Source: Bradyrhizobium sp. CSA207
GTDB taxonomy: Bacteria > Pseudomonadota > Alphaproteobacteria > Rhizobiales > Xanthobacteraceae
NCBI RefSeq assembly: GCF_029051685.1
Contig: NZ_JAACFT010000042.1
Span: forward strand, 1-55,000
Length of the DNA: 55,000 nucleotides
Reading direction: 5' to 3'
Shown here piece after piece: positions 25,091 through 33,875 of this stretch (the first letter of the stretch is position 1; each line of letters opens with the position of its first letter). Below the pieces are notes generated by a model. It saw only the letters and a list, made by a program, of their open reading frames with translations, had not been told where the DNA came from and did no database searches. Position numbers and translations under genes: made by a program.

Positions 25091-25990
25091 CTAGCTGCGG
25101 GCGGTTTGCGCACCCACCACCACTCCCGCCTTTTTCTCGATCGGCTTGATCGCCGCGGTGAAATCGGAGTCGGCGCCCTCCGTGCTGATCACGGTCTCCC
25201 ACAACCGCCCGACCGCGTCGGCTACCTCCATCGACAGGCCGAGCTGTTTCATCTCCTCCAGCGCCAGCCGCACGTCCTTCACCATCAATCCGGTAGCGAA
25301 GCCGAAGTCGAAGCTGCGCGGCAGCACGGCGCGCGGAAACTTGTCGCGGCTCGCGGTGTTCATGCCGGAGCCGGCATTGATGACGTCGATCATCACGGCG
25401 GGATCGAGCCCGGCCTTGACGCCCATCACGACGGCTTCCGACGTTGCCACGATCGCGGTGGCCGACAAAAAATTGTTGGCGAGCTTCATGGTCTGCGCCG
25501 CGCCCGGCTTCTCGCCGATGAAGAACACCTTTCCGATCACGTCCAGCGCCGGCTTCAGCCGCTCGAATTCCGCCTTGGGCCCGGACACCATCACCGCCAG
25601 CGTGCCCTTCTCCGCGCCGCCGACGCCGCCGGACACCGGGCTGTCGATCTGCACGATGCCGCGCTTGGCCAACAGACCATGGATCTTCGATGCCATCTGC
25701 GAGCCGACGGTCGAAAGGTCGACGAAGCGCTTGACGGATTTGCCCTCGATCACGCCGTTCGCGCCGGTCGCGACCTCGAGCGAAGCCGGCAGCGACGGCA
25801 GGCTCGCCATCACCGTCTCGACCCGGTCGGCAACGTCCTTCGGCGACGTCGCAGCCAGCCCGCCGCGCGCGACCAGCTTGTCGACGGCCTCCTTGCGCGT
25901 GTCGAACACGACGAGGCGATTTCCAGCCTCGATCAACCGCCGCGCCATCGGGAAACCCATGTTTCCGAGGCCGATGAATCCGATGTCCAT
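25091..25990 (-). CDS. NAD(P)-dependent 3-hydroxyisobutyrate dehydrogenase-family oxidoreductase
   Basis: A 299-residue beta-hydroxyacid dehydrogenase. The Rossmann signature IGFIGLGNMGFPMARRL is at residues 3-19, the substrate segment DSPVSGGVGGAEKGTLAVMVSG is in the middle, and the catalytic lysine is in QTMKLANNFLS. These fit 3-hydroxyisobutyrate, tartronate-semialdehyde or related dehydrogenases; the exact substrate is not determined by sequence. The ATG has GGAGG upstream. It is downstream of the carboxymuconolactone decarboxylase-family gene on the same strand, with a palindromic repeat between them. Confidence 0.9.
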   Translation of the reverse strand: MDIGFIGLGNMGFPMARRLIEAGNRLVVFDTRKEAVDKLVARGGLAATSPKDVADRVETVMASLPSLPASLEVATGANGVIEGKSVKRFVDLSTVGSQMASKIHGLLAKRGIVQIDSPVSGGVGGAEKGTLAVMVSGPKAEFERLKPALDVIGKVFFIGEKPGAAQTMKLANNFLSATAIVATSEAVVMGVKAGLDPAVMIDVINAGSGMNTASRDKFPRAVLPRSFDFGFATGLMVKDVRLALEEMKQLGLSMEVADAVGRLWETVISTEGADSDFTAAIKPIEKKAGVVVGAQTARS

Positions 25991-26006
25991 GGTGTTTCCT
26001 CCCCGT

Positions 26007-26093
26007 CGTCATTGCGAGGAGCGAAGCGAGGAAGCAATCCAGGAATGTTTCCGCGGAGGGATTCTGGATTGCTTCGCTTCGCTCGCAATGACG
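26007..26093. repeat. Dispersed palindromic element, family B (copy 1)
   Basis: Arms CGTCATTGCGAG (26007) and CTCGCAATGACG (ending 26093) with inner GAAGCAATCCAG and CTGGATTGCTTC. A near-identical element is at 43908-43993. It sits between two genes of the same strand. Confidence 0.88.
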
Positions 26094-26123
26094 GAGCAAT
26101 GCGTTGAAAACTATTTGTTGAGC

Positions 26124-26504
26124 TTAGGCTTTGTCGATCTCCGCGAACACCTCGCGCGCGATCCGAAAGCTGTCGACCGCGGCCGGCATCCCGCCATAGA
26201 TCGCGACCTGCATCAGGATCTCGCGGATTTCGTCGCGGCTGACGCCGTTGGTTAGCGCGCCCTTCAGATGCGCACGGAATTCGTGCTGGCGGTTGAGGAT
26301 CGCAATCATCGCGATGTTGAGCATGCTGCGGGTCTTGCGCGGCAGTTCCTCGCGGCCCCACACCGTGCCCCAGCAATATTCGTTCAGCATCTCCTGGAAC
26401 GGACGGTTGAAGTCGTCGACGTTCTTCAGGCTGTTGTTGACATAGGCCTCGCCCAGCACCGCTTTGCGGACTTCCAGGCCCTTGTCGTGCATCTTCTTGT
26501 CCAT
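26124..26504 (-). CDS. Carboxymuconolactone decarboxylase family protein
   Basis: A 126-residue alpha-helical protein of the CMD family, close in pattern to PcaC-type 4-carboxymuconolactone decarboxylases: KGLEVRKAVLGEAYVNNSL, FQEMLNEYCWGTVWGR, RSMLNIAMIAILNRQHEFRAHLKGALTNGVSRDEI, and the GGMPAAVDSF tail. The AhpD-type CxxC is absent, so this is not a peroxidase. The ATG has AAGGGA upstream. No other protocatechuate-pathway genes are nearby; a role with the adjacent dehydrogenase in organic-acid breakdown is inference. Confidence 0.88.
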   Translation of the reverse strand: MDKKMHDKGLEVRKAVLGEAYVNNSLKNVDDFNRPFQEMLNEYCWGTVWGREELPRKTRSMLNIAMIAILNRQHEFRAHLKGALTNGVSRDEIREILMQVAIYGGMPAAVDSFRIAREVFAEIDKA

Positions 26505-26682
26505 GGCGTTTCCCTTATTCCCTTGCGTTTCCCTTGGATGGGGGCGCGGAAATTACGGGGTTGCGCCGGGGCAGTCACGTCCTCGTGTTATGCGGGAAAA
26601 GGGGTGTCTCCCGTACAGGAACGGATGCCTCAGTGCTGCCGTTGTGATAGGCTTCACTCTACCGGGCAACCTGGAGAGCTGA

Positions 26683-28647
26683 TTGAACGGCGTCACCCCC
26701 GACCCGTCAGACCCGATCCGCGACGGCAACGCTTTGTCGCGGCTGAAGCTGGCGCAGGCCCTCGATCGGGCCACTTATGCCATCGCGTGGGAGCGTGCCT
26801 GGCCACATTTGGCGCGGCTTCTGACCGTTGCCGGCCTGTTCCTGGTGGTGTCCTGGGCCGGTCTTTGGCTGGCGCTGCCGTTCATCGCCCGCGCCATCGG
26901 TCTCGTTGTTTTCGCCGGATTCGCCGCCGCCGCCGCGTTTCCGCTGCTTGGTTTTCGCTGGCCGCGCCGAGAGCAGGCGCTCGCCCGGCTGGACCGGGGC
27001 TCCGGCATCCGTCACCGCCCCGCCACCACGCTCGCGGACACGTTGACCTCGCAGGACCCGATCGCGCAGGCGCTGTGGCAGGCGCAGCGTGAACGCACGC
27101 TGGCCTCGCTCAAGCGCATCCGCGCCGGTCTGCCGCACCCGCGGCTCGCGCTGAGCGATCCCTGGGCGCTGCGCGCGGCGGTGATGGTGATGCTGGTTGC
27201 GACCTTCTTCGCCGCTGGCGACGAGCGCGCGATGCGCCTGGGCGCTGCCTTTGACTGGAACGGCGTGCTGGCGCCGGCCAACATTCGCGTCGATGCCTGG
27301 GTCACGCCGCCGCTCTACACCGGCAAGCCGCCGGTCATCCTGTCGGCCGCCAACAAGGAGGCCGCGGCGCTTCCCGCCAGCGGCCCGCTCGCCGTTCCCA
27401 CCGGCTCGACCCTGATCGTGCGCTCCTCCGGCGGCAGCCTGGATGTGACCGTCTCCGGCGGCCTCAAGGAGGTCGCCCCCACCGAGGCTGCGCCCAAGGG
27501 CACCAACGAGAAGCATTTTGCCATCACCGGCGACGGCACCGCCCACGTCCGCGCGCCCTCGGGCCAGCCGCAATGGGCCTTCACGGCAACCCCGGACCGC
27601 GCGCCGACGATCGCGCTTGCCAAGGATCCGGAGCGCCAGGCCCGCGGCGCGCTCCAGCTCTCCTACAAGATCGAGGACGATTACGGCGTCACCGGCGCCG
27701 AAGCGCAAATTGCCCTGCGCCCCGCCGACGGCAAGCCTGCTGATACCAAGCCGGCCGGCACCAAGGACGGCAGCAAGAACGCAGAGACCAAGGCCGCCGC
27801 GCGGCCGCTGTTCCAGCCGCCGCAATTCCCGCTCGTGCTGCCGAACGCGCGCACCCGCAACGGCCTCGGCCAGACGGTGAAGGACCTCAGCGAGGACCCC
27901 TATGCCGGCGCCGACGTGACGCTGACGCTGACTGCCAAGGACGAGGCCGGCAACGAGGCGAGGAGCGATCCCTTCAACATGCGCCTGCCCGAGCGGCTCT
28001 TCACCAACTCGCTCGCACGGGCTCTGATCGAGCAGCGCCGCATCCTTGCGCTCGACGCCAACAAGAATTCCGACGTCTACGCGGCACTCGACGCGCTGAT
28101 GATTGCGCCTGAGTTGTTCACGCCGGATGCCGGCTGCTATCTCGGCCTGCGCAGCCTGGCGCTTCAGCTCGAAGCGGCCCGCACCGATGACGCGCTGCGC
28201 GATGTCGTGGGGAGCATGTGGGCGTTCGCGGTCACCATCGAGGACGATGGTGTCGCCGGCAGCGTCAACGCCGCGCTGCGCTCGGCGCAGGATGCGCTCA
28301 AGCAGGCGCTCGAACGCGGTGCCAGCGAGGACGAGATCAAGGCGCTGACGCGAAAACTGCGCGAGGCGATGGCTGGAAAGGTGCGGGACGTCGCCCGGCG
28401 CGCCGAGCAAAATCCGCTTGGACCCCGGCAGCCCTTCCCCGCGGAGGTCCAGCTCATTCTCGACAAGGCGGTGGAGCTGCGACAGAAGACCCAGAATGCC
28501 ACGCCGGCGCAGCTCGAGGAGCTCGCGCAGCAGCAGGACGCCTTGCGCCAGCAACTTCAGGCCTATCGGAAGTCGGCGAACAACCGGGCGAAGGCGCCGG
28601 AGGACGGGCCCAATCAATTTACGCGAGACCGGAAATGCGGAAGCTAG
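26683..28647 (+). CDS. TIGR02302/DUF4175 family membrane protein, N-terminal part (split gene)
   Basis: A 654-residue protein matching the N-terminal three quarters of the TIGR02302 (DUF4175) family, which is found in Rhizobiales and is about 850 residues when intact. Two membrane helices near residues 45-90 and a third near 165-180 precede a large periplasmic region with DDYGVTGAEAQIALRP and TLTAKDEAGNEARSD, then helices (NAALRSAQDALKQALERGAS). Homology appears to fade after about residue 570, and the frame stops at 28647 after KCGS. The TTG start has GGAGAG five bases upstream. The downstream frame carries the rest of the family. Function is unknown; an envelope role is inferred. Confidence 0.85.
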   Translation: MNGVTPDPSDPIRDGNALSRLKLAQALDRATYAIAWERAWPHLARLLTVAGLFLVVSWAGLWLALPFIARAIGLVVFAGFAAAAAFPLLGFRWPRREQALARLDRGSGIRHRPATTLADTLTSQDPIAQALWQAQRERTLASLKRIRAGLPHPRLALSDPWALRAAVMVMLVATFFAAGDERAMRLGAAFDWNGVLAPANIRVDAWVTPPLYTGKPPVILSAANKEAAALPASGPLAVPTGSTLIVRSSGGSLDVTVSGGLKEVAPTEAAPKGTNEKHFAITGDGTAHVRAPSGQPQWAFTATPDRAPTIALAKDPERQARGALQLSYKIEDDYGVTGAEAQIALRPADGKPADTKPAGTKDGSKNAETKAAARPLFQPPQFPLVLPNARTRNGLGQTVKDLSEDPYAGADVTLTLTAKDEAGNEARSDPFNMRLPERLFTNSLARALIEQRRILALDANKNSDVYAALDALMIAPELFTPDAGCYLGLRSLALQLEAARTDDALRDVVGSMWAFAVTIEDDGVAGSVNAALRSAQDALKQALERGASEDEIKALTRKLREAMAGKVRDVARRAEQNPLGPRQPFPAEVQLILDKAVELRQKTQNATPAQLEELAQQQDALRQQLQAYRKSANNRAKAPEDGPNQFTRDRKCGS

Positions 28648-29780
28648 CGCGCGTGCCAGTCTTGCAGGCGATGTCGATCGCCTGCCTTGCTCTCCTGTTG
28701 GGAGGCCTCCCGGCCGTCGCCGCCCAGCAGGATCAGGATCCTGATGCACTGCTCGATGGCGCGGAAAAGGCGATGCAGGATGCCGGCGACAGCCTCCGGC
28801 AGAAGGAGTCCGGGCGCAGCCTGAACAATCAGTCCGACGCCATTCAGAAGCTCGAGGAATACAAGCGGGCGACGGAAAGAAGCCAGTCGTCCAACCGCGA
28901 TCGCTCCGTCATCACCCAGCGCGATCTGGACGAGATGGTGAAGCAGATCGAGAAGCTGGCGCGCGAGGGCAATCGCGAGGCGGCCCAGCGCATGCTCGAG
29001 CAACTGGCGCAGATCATGGAAAATCTCCAGATGGCGCAGCCCGGGCAATCCGGCGACAGCGACATGGAGCAGGCGCTCAACGAGCTCAGCGACATGATCC
29101 GCAAGCAGCAGCAATTGCGCGACAAGACCTACAAGCAGGGCCAGGACTCCCGGCGTGACCGCTCGCGCGGCAAGCAGCAGGGCGACCAGTCGATGTCCGA
29201 CCTCCAGCAGGACCAGCAGTCGCTGCGCGACCGCTTGAAGAAGCTGCAGGACGAGCTCGCCAAGCGCGGCCTCGCCCAGAAAGGGCAGAAGGGTCAGAAA
29301 GGGCAGCAGGGTCAGCAAGGCGACCAGGGACAGCCCGGCCAGAACGGCGATCAGGACGGTGACCAGGGCGACGACGATGGTGGCCTCGATGCGGCCGACG
29401 GCGCCATGGGCGATGCCGGCTCCAAGCTCGGTGAGGGCAATGCCGAGGGCGCCGTGGACTCGCAAGGAAAGGCGCTCGACGCGCTGCGCAAGGGCGCGCA
29501 GAAGATGGCCGAGGCGATGCAGCAGGGCGATGGCGATGGTCAGGGCGACGGTCCCGGCAATCGCGCGGGTCGCCAGCAGAGCGGCGGCAATCAGACCGAT
29601 CCGCTCGGCCGGCCCCTCCATGGCCGCGAGTTCGGCGACGACTACACGGTCAAGATCCCCGGCGAGATCGACGCCCAGCGCGTCCGCCGCATCCTCGAAG
29701 AGCTCCGCCGCCGCCTCGGCGACACCTCGCGTCCGCAGATCGAGCTCGACTACATCGAGCGGCTGCTGAAGGATTTTTGA
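28635..29780 (+). CDS. TIGR02302/DUF4175 C-terminal part with its own signal peptide (split gene)
   Basis: A 381-residue protein that starts inside the end of the previous frame (ATG 28635, overlap 13 bases, only a weak GGAA upstream). It opens with a textbook Sec signal peptide, MRKLARVPVLQAMSIACLA through LPAVAA at about residue 31. After about 60 residues it joins the usual C-terminal part of TIGR02302: DLDEMVKQIEKLAREGNREAA, LENLQMAQ-type helices, a Gln/Gly/Lys/Asp-rich collagen-like tract at 29265-29385, DAADGAMGDAGSKLGEGNAEGA, and the terminal RVRRILEELRRRLGD and ELDYIERLLKDF. In intact family members these follow the N-terminal part without a break. The gene may be truly split or damaged. 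Confidence 0.8.
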   Translation: MRKLARVPVLQAMSIACLALLLGGLPAVAAQQDQDPDALLDGAEKAMQDAGDSLRQKESGRSLNNQSDAIQKLEEYKRATERSQSSNRDRSVITQRDLDEMVKQIEKLAREGNREAAQRMLEQLAQIMENLQMAQPGQSGDSDMEQALNELSDMIRKQQQLRDKTYKQGQDSRRDRSRGKQQGDQSMSDLQQDQQSLRDRLKKLQDELAKRGLAQKGQKGQKGQQGQQGDQGQPGQNGDQDGDQGDDDGGLDAADGAMGDAGSKLGEGNAEGAVDSQGKALDALRKGAQKMAEAMQQGDGDGQGDGPGNRAGRQQSGGNQTDPLGRPLHGREFGDDYTVKIPGEIDAQRVRRILEELRRRLGDTSRPQIELDYIERLLKDF

Positions 29781-29850
29781 GGGGCGGAGACATCGCGTGA
29801 ACCTCGCGCTGACGGGATTGAGGCAACCTCTCACCCCAATCTCGGCTATC

Positions 29851-29950
29851 GCCCGACTTGATCGGGCGATCCAGTATTCCGGAGACGGCAGTGATTGAAT
29901 CGTGAGGCCGCGGCGTACTGGATGCCCCGGTCAAGCCGGGGCATGACAGC
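29851..29950. repeat. Palindromic intergenic element, family F
   Basis: Contains CCCGACTTGATCGGGCGATC and CCAGTA on the left and TACTGGATGCCCCGGTCAAG with GCCGGGGCATGAC on the right. The halves are imperfect inverted repeats. It fills most of the gap between the split TIGR02302 gene and the convergent cpdR-like gene and may serve as terminator. No second copy was seen in this window. Confidence 0.6.
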
Positions 29951-29966
29951 GGAATACGTCGAGCCG

Positions 29967-30341
29967 CTACCCCTTCTTCGCCGCCAGCGCATCCGCTACC
30001 GCCGTGCGGATGTCGGCGACCGAGAACGGCTTGGTCACGACGTCATGCACCAGCGCATTCAGGTTCGAGGCGCGCTCGCGCTGGTCGGCATAGCCGGTCA
30101 TCAGCAGGATGGTCAGGTCTGGGAAGTCGCGCGCGGCGGAGAGCGCCAGCGCGATGCCGTCCATCACCGGCATCTGGATATCGGTGAGCAGCAGGTCGAA
30201 CGCGCCGTCCTCGCGGGTCAGGATCTCCAGCGCCTCGGCGCCGTCCTGCGCGGTGACCGTTTCATGACCGTCCATGGCAATGGCGCGCGCGACCAGCGTG
30301 CGCATGGACTCCTCGTCGTCGGCGATCAAGACTTTGGGCAT
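29967..30341 (-). CDS. cpdR: CheY-like single-domain response regulator (CpdR type)
   Basis: A 124-residue receiver domain with no output domain. Acidic pocket D8-D9, phospho-acceptor D54 in LLLTDIQMPVMDGI, T/S switch in LLMTGYAD, and lysine in VVTKPFSVADI are all in place. In alphaproteobacteria this compact type corresponds to CpdR, which when unphosphorylated directs ClpXP to the pole to degrade CtrA and other regulators. The symbol is by family; I chose the ATG at 30341 (MPKVLIADDEE) over one at 30368. It sits downstream of the zinc-ribbon gene on the same strand. Confidence 0.8.
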   Translation of the reverse strand: MPKVLIADDEESMRTLVARAIAMDGHETVTAQDGAEALEILTREDGAFDLLLTDIQMPVMDGIALALSAARDFPDLTILLMTGYADQRERASNLNALVHDVVTKPFSVADIRTAVADALAAKKG

Positions 30342-30388
30342 GAGACTAACCTTGGGACCAACCTCCAACGCGGGACCCGGCGGGCTGA

Positions 30389-31264
30389 TTATACGCTGCC
30401 GCCGGCAATGTCGCGCCGGTTGAAGAAGCGAACATCGATATTGCGGCCCTCCGGCGGCGGCGAGGCCAGGCGCGACCTGAAGAAGGCGCGCTCGCCGGGC
30501 CGGAGCACGGTCTGTTCCAGCACCGTATTCCAGGCATAGATTTCGGCGCCTTGCGCATCGCGCACCGCAAATCGCAAGCGCGGGATATCGAGTGTTTTCT
30601 TGCCTTCGCCGACGATCACGCCTTCGATCACCAGCACCTGCTTACCGTCCACGGTCTCGCTCGAGAGCTTGACGTCCTTGAAGGCCAGCCCGCGCAGGTT
30701 CACGTCAAACCCGACCATCTTGTAGAACGCCGCCGACTGCGGCAGCAGCCGCACCATGTCGCCGCGCCAGATCACCAGAGCCAGCACCAGGGCGCCCATG
30801 GCGGCGCAGGCGGTCGGCAGGCTGAAATGGGATTTTCGCGGGGCACTGGTCGCGGCCTTGCGGCTGACCTGCGCTCCGCGGCGGGGAAACAGGCCACGGA
30901 ACCATGATTGGTGCTGTGCGCCGACGCCATCTTGCTCCTCGACAGCGCGGGCGGCTGCCGCCCAGTCGTCGTCGGTTTCGTTCTCCGTTGGCCAATCGCT
31001 GGCGATCGAGGGGCTCTCGACCACCGGAGTGTCGCCTGCACCGTCGTCCTTGGCGTAGGAGTTCCATTGCTCGGCGAGGTCGGCCTGGTCGTCGGTCCGG
31101 CTGGCCGCGGCCATGGCCGGAACGGATGCCTCCTCGATGGCATCGTCCGGATGTGCCATCCAGGTCTCCTTGCAACGGGAGCAGCGGACGGTACGCCCGT
31201 TTGCGCCGAGGCTCGCAAGCTTGATGGCGTAGGATGTCGTACAATGGGGGCAGACGATGTGCAT
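30389..31264 (-). CDS. Zinc-ribbon DUF3426-like membrane protein
   Basis: A protein of about 291 residues with an MJ0042-type zinc ribbon at its N-terminus (VCPHC and VRCSRC), a long acidic Asp/Glu/Ala-rich linker, one membrane helix (ACAAMGALVLALVIW near residue 165) and a periplasmic DUF3426-like beta domain (LAFKDVKLSSETVDGKQVLVIEGVIVGEGKK, then DAQGAEIYAWNTVLEQTVLRPGER). The start is uncertain: ATGs at 31264, 31285 and 31303 are possible; I chose the one directly before the ribbon. It diverges from ftsE. Function is unknown, but adjacency to ftsEX is conserved in related rhizobia as I recall it. Confidence 0.83.
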   Translation of the reverse strand: MHIVCPHCTTSYAIKLASLGANGRTVRCSRCKETWMAHPDDAIEEASVPAMAAASRTDDQADLAEQWNSYAKDDGAGDTPVVESPSIASDWPTENETDDDWAAAARAVEEQDGVGAQHQSWFRGLFPRRGAQVSRKAATSAPRKSHFSLPTACAAMGALVLALVIWRGDMVRLLPQSAAFYKMVGFDVNLRGLAFKDVKLSSETVDGKQVLVIEGVIVGEGKKTLDIPRLRFAVRDAQGAEIYAWNTVLEQTVLRPGERAFFRSRLASPPPEGRNIDVRFFNRRDIAGGSV

Positions 31265-31467
31265 GGACGACGAGCCTTGGTGCATGGACGAGTCTTGGGT
31301 CAATCCTGGCGATGCCGGTCGTGCGAAACCGGGCGCCAGGGACGCTAGCAGGGATGCTACAAGGCGACCGTTAACGAACCGGAAACCATAACGGTCGCAA
31401 AAACCGTGGACCGCGTTTGGCGGAGCGCCGCGGCCGGCGGTTCGCCCCCTCTCGAACGGAGCTGAGC

Positions 31468-32127
31468 TTGGTTCGGTTCGAAAATGTCGGATTGCGTTAC
31501 GGTCTGGGACCCGAGATTCTGCGCGACCTCAATTTCCAGATCCCGCCGCATTCCTTCCAGTTCCTCACCGGCCCGTCGGGGGCCGGCAAGACGTCATTGC
31601 TGCGCCTGTTGTTTCTATCGCATCGGCCGACCCGCGGTCTGGTCAATCTGTTCGGCCACGACATCTCGCAGCTCGGCAAGGACGAGATTGCCGATCTGCG
31701 CAAGCGTATCGGCATCGTGCTCCAGGATTTTCGCCTGCTCGACCACATGACGACCTATGAGAACGTCGCGCTGCCGTTCCGCGTCATGGGACGCAGCGAG
31801 TCGAGCTACCGCAAGGAGGTCATCGATCTCTTGCGCTGGGTCGGCCTCGGCGAGCGCATGGATGCGCTGCCGCCGATCCTGTCCGGCGGCGAGAAGCAGC
31901 GCGCCGCGATCGCGCGCGCGGTGATCTCGCGGCCGCAGCTCCTGCTCGCGGACGAGCCGACCGGCAGCGTCGATCCGACGCTCGGCCGGAGATTGCTGCG
32001 GCTCTTCATCGAGCTCAACAAGTCCGGTACTGCCGTCATTATCGCGACCCACGACATCGCCCTGATGGACCAGTACGAGGCGCGCCGCTTCGTGCTGCAC
32101 CAGGGACGGCTGCACATCTATGAGTAG
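31468..32127 (+). CDS. ftsE: Cell division ATP-binding protein FtsE
   Basis: A 219-residue ABC ATPase that with FtsX links the divisome to periplasmic peptidoglycan hydrolase activation. Walker A is GPSGAGKTS, the Q-loop is in VLQDFRLLDH (the FtsE-typical form), signature LSGGEKQR, Walker B LLLADEPTG, and H-loop IATHD. I chose the TTG at 31468 (CGGAG upstream, protein begins VRFENVGLRYG); the frame is open further up but without family sequence. It overlaps ftsX by eight bases. Confidence 0.95.
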   Translation: MVRFENVGLRYGLGPEILRDLNFQIPPHSFQFLTGPSGAGKTSLLRLLFLSHRPTRGLVNLFGHDISQLGKDEIADLRKRIGIVLQDFRLLDHMTTYENVALPFRVMGRSESSYRKEVIDLLRWVGLGERMDALPPILSGGEKQRAAIARAVISRPQLLLADEPTGSVDPTLGRRLLRLFIELNKSGTAVIIATHDIALMDQYEARRFVLHQGRLHIYE

Positions 32128-33088
32128 GACCGACGAACGCGGCGTGCTGGTCGATCTCGGACAGGAGCGTCCGCAGCTTCCGGCCAGGGCGCGCAACATG
32201 TCGCCGATCGTGCCGCGCGCCTCGATTCACGGCCGCGCGCTGGTCGCCGTCGTCGCCATCATGACCTTCCTTGCCTCGATGACCACGGGCACGGTGCTGC
32301 TGGTCAGCGCCTCGGCCGCGGAATGGCAGTCCGATGTTGCAAGCGAGATCACGATCCAGGTCCGCCCGCAGGCCGGACGCGACCTCGAGCGCGACACGGC
32401 TGCCGTCACAGAAGCGATGCGCGCGCAAGCCGGCATCGTCGAGGTCAAGCCCTTCACCAAGGATGAGAGCGGCAAGCTGCTCGAGCCCTGGCTCGGCACC
32501 GGCCTGTCGATGGATGACCTGCCGGTGCCGCGCTTGATCATCGCGCGGGTCCAGCCTGGCACCCCGCTCGACCTCGGCGCCCTGCGCAACCGCATGACCC
32601 AGGTGGCTCCAAGCGCGAGCGTCGACGATCACCGGGCCTGGATCGAGCGCATGCGCTCGATGACCAACGCCACCGTGCTCGCCGGCTTCGGCATCCTCGC
32701 CCTCGTCATCGTCGCGACCATCATCTCGGTGTCGTTCGCAACCCGCGGCGCAATGGCGGCGAACCGCCCGATCGTCGAAGTCCTGCATTTCGTCGGCGCC
32801 GGCGACCGCTACATCGCCAACCGCTTCCTGCGGCATTTCCTCCGCCTGGGCCTGGAAGGCGGCGTGATCGGCGGCGGCGTCGCCATGCTGGTGTTCGGTT
32901 TCTCCGAGTCGATCGCGGGGTGGTTTTCCGGCACCCCCGTCGGCGACCAGTTCGCGGCGTTGCTGGGCACCTTCTCGCTGCGGCCGTCGGGCTACATCGT
33001 GCTTGCCGTGCAGGCGGTGCTGATCGGCGCCGTCACGGCCGTCGCCTCGCGCCAGACGCTGTTCGCGACGTTGAATGAGGTCGATTAG
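32120..33088 (+). CDS. ftsX: Cell division protein FtsX
   Basis: A 322-residue four-helix membrane partner of FtsE. The first helix is ALVAVVAIMTFLASMTTGTV, followed by the extracytoplasmic domain (SEITIQVRPQAGRDLERD to LIIARVQPG) that in other species contacts hydrolase activators, then three helices with the permease signature AANRPIVEVLHFVGAGDRYIANRF. The N-terminal cytoplasmic tail of about 38 residues is of normal size for alphaproteobacteria. It starts inside the end of ftsE, implying coupling. Confidence 0.94.
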   Translation: MSRTDERGVLVDLGQERPQLPARARNMSPIVPRASIHGRALVAVVAIMTFLASMTTGTVLLVSASAAEWQSDVASEITIQVRPQAGRDLERDTAAVTEAMRAQAGIVEVKPFTKDESGKLLEPWLGTGLSMDDLPVPRLIIARVQPGTPLDLGALRNRMTQVAPSASVDDHRAWIERMRSMTNATVLAGFGILALVIVATIISVSFATRGAMAANRPIVEVLHFVGAGDRYIANRFLRHFLRLGLEGGVIGGGVAMLVFGFSESIAGWFSGTPVGDQFAALLGTFSLRPSGYIVLAVQAVLIGAVTAVASRQTLFATLNEVD

Positions 33089-33159
33089 CACGACAAACCG
33101 GACTCCACTTCGCCTCAAAACGTCCTAAAATCATCTGGGAAAGGGATCACCGACATCGC

Positions 33160-33864
33160 ATGACCGCGCCGACCGACGATCAATCGCCGAACCTGCCGCG
33201 CGGCTGGCTGCGCGCAGCCGTGGTGTCGACGATCGCGTTCGCCTTCGTCGGCGCGGCCGCCGGATTCGTCGCGTTCCTGTCGCAATTGCGCGGCGCCGAG
33301 CTCGCGCCGGATCGCAGGGCGGACGGCATTGTGGTGCTGACCGGCGGTTCGTCACGGGTGTCCGACGCGATGGAATTGCTGGCTTCCGGCTACGGCAAGC
33401 GGCTCCTGATCTCGGGCGTGCACCCGACCTCTACGGCGAGCGACATCTCCCGCACCCTGCCGGAGAACCAGTCCTTCATGCATTGCTGCGTCGATCTCGA
33501 CCGCACCGCTGTTTCGACCCGCGGCAACGCAGCGGAGGCGCGGCGCTGGGCCGAGGGGCGCGGCTTCAAATCGCTGATCGTGGTCACCTCGAACTATCAC
33601 ATGCCGCGCGCGCTGGCGGAATTCTCGCATGCAATGCCGCAGACGGCACTGATCCCGTTCGCGGTGGTCGGCGACAAATGGCGCGAGGAGCCGTGGTGGA
33701 CCTCGGCTTCGACGCTGCGGCTGCTGCTGTCGGAATATGTCAAGTACCTCGCCGCGGAGCTCAGGGTGCGCCTGGAGGATTTCGGGATTGACCTTTCGCC
33801 CGAAGTATCGGAGCAGCCTGCGGGCCCGCAGCCGAAGCGGCCTGCCACCGCACAGGCCAATTGA
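33160..33864 (+). CDS. YdcF/ElyC/SanA (DUF218) family protein
   Basis: A 234-residue protein with one N-terminal membrane helix (AAVVSTIAFAFVGAAAGFVAF) and a DUF218 domain: ADGIVVLTGGSSRVSDAMELLASG, then RGNAAEARRWAEGRGFKSLIVVTSNYHMPRA. In E. coli, relatives ElyC and SanA act in envelope integrity and lipid-carrier metabolism. It lies 71 bases after ftsX and just ahead of an acyltransferase, so an envelope role fits. Confidence 0.9.
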   Translation: MTAPTDDQSPNLPRGWLRAAVVSTIAFAFVGAAAGFVAFLSQLRGAELAPDRRADGIVVLTGGSSRVSDAMELLASGYGKRLLISGVHPTSTASDISRTLPENQSFMHCCVDLDRTAVSTRGNAAEARRWAEGRGFKSLIVVTSNYHMPRALAEFSHAMPQTALIPFAVVGDKWREEPWWTSASTLRLLLSEYVKYLAAELRVRLEDFGIDLSPEVSEQPAGPQPKRPATAQAN

Positions 33865-33875
33865 TCGGATTGCCG

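Noticed and set aside
26707..28749. A 680-codon open frame on the minus strand opposite the TIGR02302 gene
   Set aside because: Arg/Gly/Ala-rich composition with no family resemblance, fully antisense to a recognisable protein. It is a product of high GC content.
29265..29385. Gly-Gln-Lys-rich repeat tract considered as a tandem repeat locus
   Set aside because: It is part of the normal TIGR02302 C-terminal low-complexity region and has no exact repeat unit.
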